A stretch of DNA of 64,000 nucleotides, taken from the NCBI RefSeq assembly GCF_036934945.1, contig NC_088224.1, positions 17,689,759 through 17,753,758 on the forward strand, written 5' to 3'. This DNA comes from Oncorhynchus masou masou (taxonomy: Eukaryota > Chordata > Actinopteri > Salmoniformes > Salmonidae). Position numbers and translations under genes: made by a program. Below are positions 63,069-64,000 of this stretch, in pieces. The notes beneath the pieces were generated by a model. That model searched no databases. It was not told where the DNA came from and saw only the letters and a list, made by a program, of their open reading frames with translations. How positions within the stretch are numbered: the stretch's first letter is position 1; each line of letters opens with the position of its first letter.

Positions 63069-64000
63069 CTTCTGCTAACTGTGAGTTCCGACTTCATCGC
63101 TCATTGCTTCGGGGTCCTATTGCACGTATGCCCCTAAGTGTATACAATATATTGGCTACATAGCTCTATCCAATCCAATAATTTATCTCCTATTAACACT
63201 GGGAATGATGAGGTTATCAACCAGCACTCTGAATCCATCACAACCCTGGCTTTCCCCCATTAAAGATCATTCTTCACTGGTGCTCAGCCAGTACTGGTGC
63301 TATCCCTATGGCATTTCTGGAGCCTATCTCAGAGCTGAGAGGGAGAGGGAGAGAGAGAGAGGATGTTGGCAGTTCTATTGTTGTTCTTTCTCCCTCAGAG
63401 TGGTGGGCAGAGTGCTAAGTTGCTGGGCTCATGTTTCAGATGCCAGGCCGTCTGAGACTCTCACGGACTGTTCTTATGGACGGGAGAGAGGGGGTTGTCC
63501 GTCTCTCTCTCTCCCTCTCTGCCCAGCACTAAGACTAAAGTCATCACACCGCTTTCTCAACTCCTGTGTTTTTAACACACACACACGCGCACACACACAC
63601 ACACACACACACGCGGCGCACGCATACGCACGTGCATGCTCTACAACACGCATCCCTACAATTGCCTACATGTTTGTGTGTGTTTGTGTGTGTGTGTGTG
63701 TATGTGCACTTTGGGTTGTTGGATGAACTCTCATGTAATGCCATTAGCCACACTTGTGCTTACCTGAGCACATTTCCTCCTTAATATTATTATACCTGAG
63801 CTATGCATTTCTTGTGATTAATTACAATAGTCACGTAGCATGAGAATAACTACAGTATTGCTGTGTACAGGATCAGTGCTTTATTAGAGAGCCTCATTAA
63901 GACATGGTTAATCTATCTATCATAATTGAATCGAGCCACACAGTGCTGCGTGGGGAGATAGAGTACACATCGAGTGCTAATATCCCTAGATCGTTTAATT
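63069..64000. other. KCNQ4 intron 1, microsatellite-rich
   Basis: (GA)n at about 63335-63362, a CT-rich tract near 63500-63525, (CA)n at about 63575-63612 and (TG)n at about 63673-63703. No coding exon recognised. Confidence 0.6.

Overview
The window is animal nuclear DNA from a salmonid fish (Salmo/Oncorhynchus type). The evidence is intron-containing vertebrate genes, an HpaI-type salmonid SINE, several Tc1/mariner transposons of salmonid type (one resembling Sleeping Beauty), L1, L2 and CR1-like LINEs, and a very high load of minisatellites and CA/TG microsatellites. Most long open frames here are repeat-derived. Family names come from recognition without a database search.

Layout. 1-18.4 kb is almost entirely nested retroelements: a CR1/L2-like LINE on the minus strand (about 852-18335, bounded by a 22-bp target-site duplication) was split by an L2-like LINE on the plus strand. 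That LINE was split by an L1 on the minus strand, and the L1 by a second, 5'-truncated L2-like copy. A Tc1 element also sits in the outer LINE. 18.4-32 kb has no securely identified gene. It holds minisatellites, a perfect 64-bp inverted repeat, an HpaI SINE, a Tc1 remnant and a possible CCAAT/GC-box promoter near 21.7-22.3 kb.

32.0-46.6 kb is NFYC (nuclear transcription factor Y subunit gamma) on the plus strand. Ten coding exons encode about 347 residues: the histone-fold core in exons 3-5 and the glutamine-rich activation region in exons 6-11 (exon 2 carries the start; the 5' non-coding exon is not placed with certainty). All internal coding exons are multiples of three and all junctions are phase 0. 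The intron after the histone-fold exons contains two microRNA hairpins, mir-30e and mir-30c, 301 bp apart and in host-gene orientation, matching the vertebrate arrangement MIR30E/MIR30C1 within NFYC.

46.6-61.7 kb is intergenic: three Tc1-like transposons, a Ty3/gypsy LTR fragment with chromodomain, a hairpin element split by a tRNA-derived SINE, and long minisatellites. 61.76-62.06 kb is coding exon 1 of a KCNQ potassium channel, called KCNQ4 from its N-terminal sequence and from the NFYC-KCNQ4 order known in other vertebrates. The remainder is its first intron.

NFYC makes one of three subunits of the CCAAT-binding NF-Y trimer. The miR-30 pair would be co-transcribed with it. KCNQ4 is an unrelated voltage-gated K+ channel linked by conserved synteny. 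I found no evidence of a wholly new gene system. The most notable items are the four-deep retroelement nest, the intronic miR-30 pair, the perfect inverted repeat at 28.4 kb, the SINE-split hairpin at 50.6 kb and a recurrent palindromic repeat that contributes to the NFYC 3' UTR.
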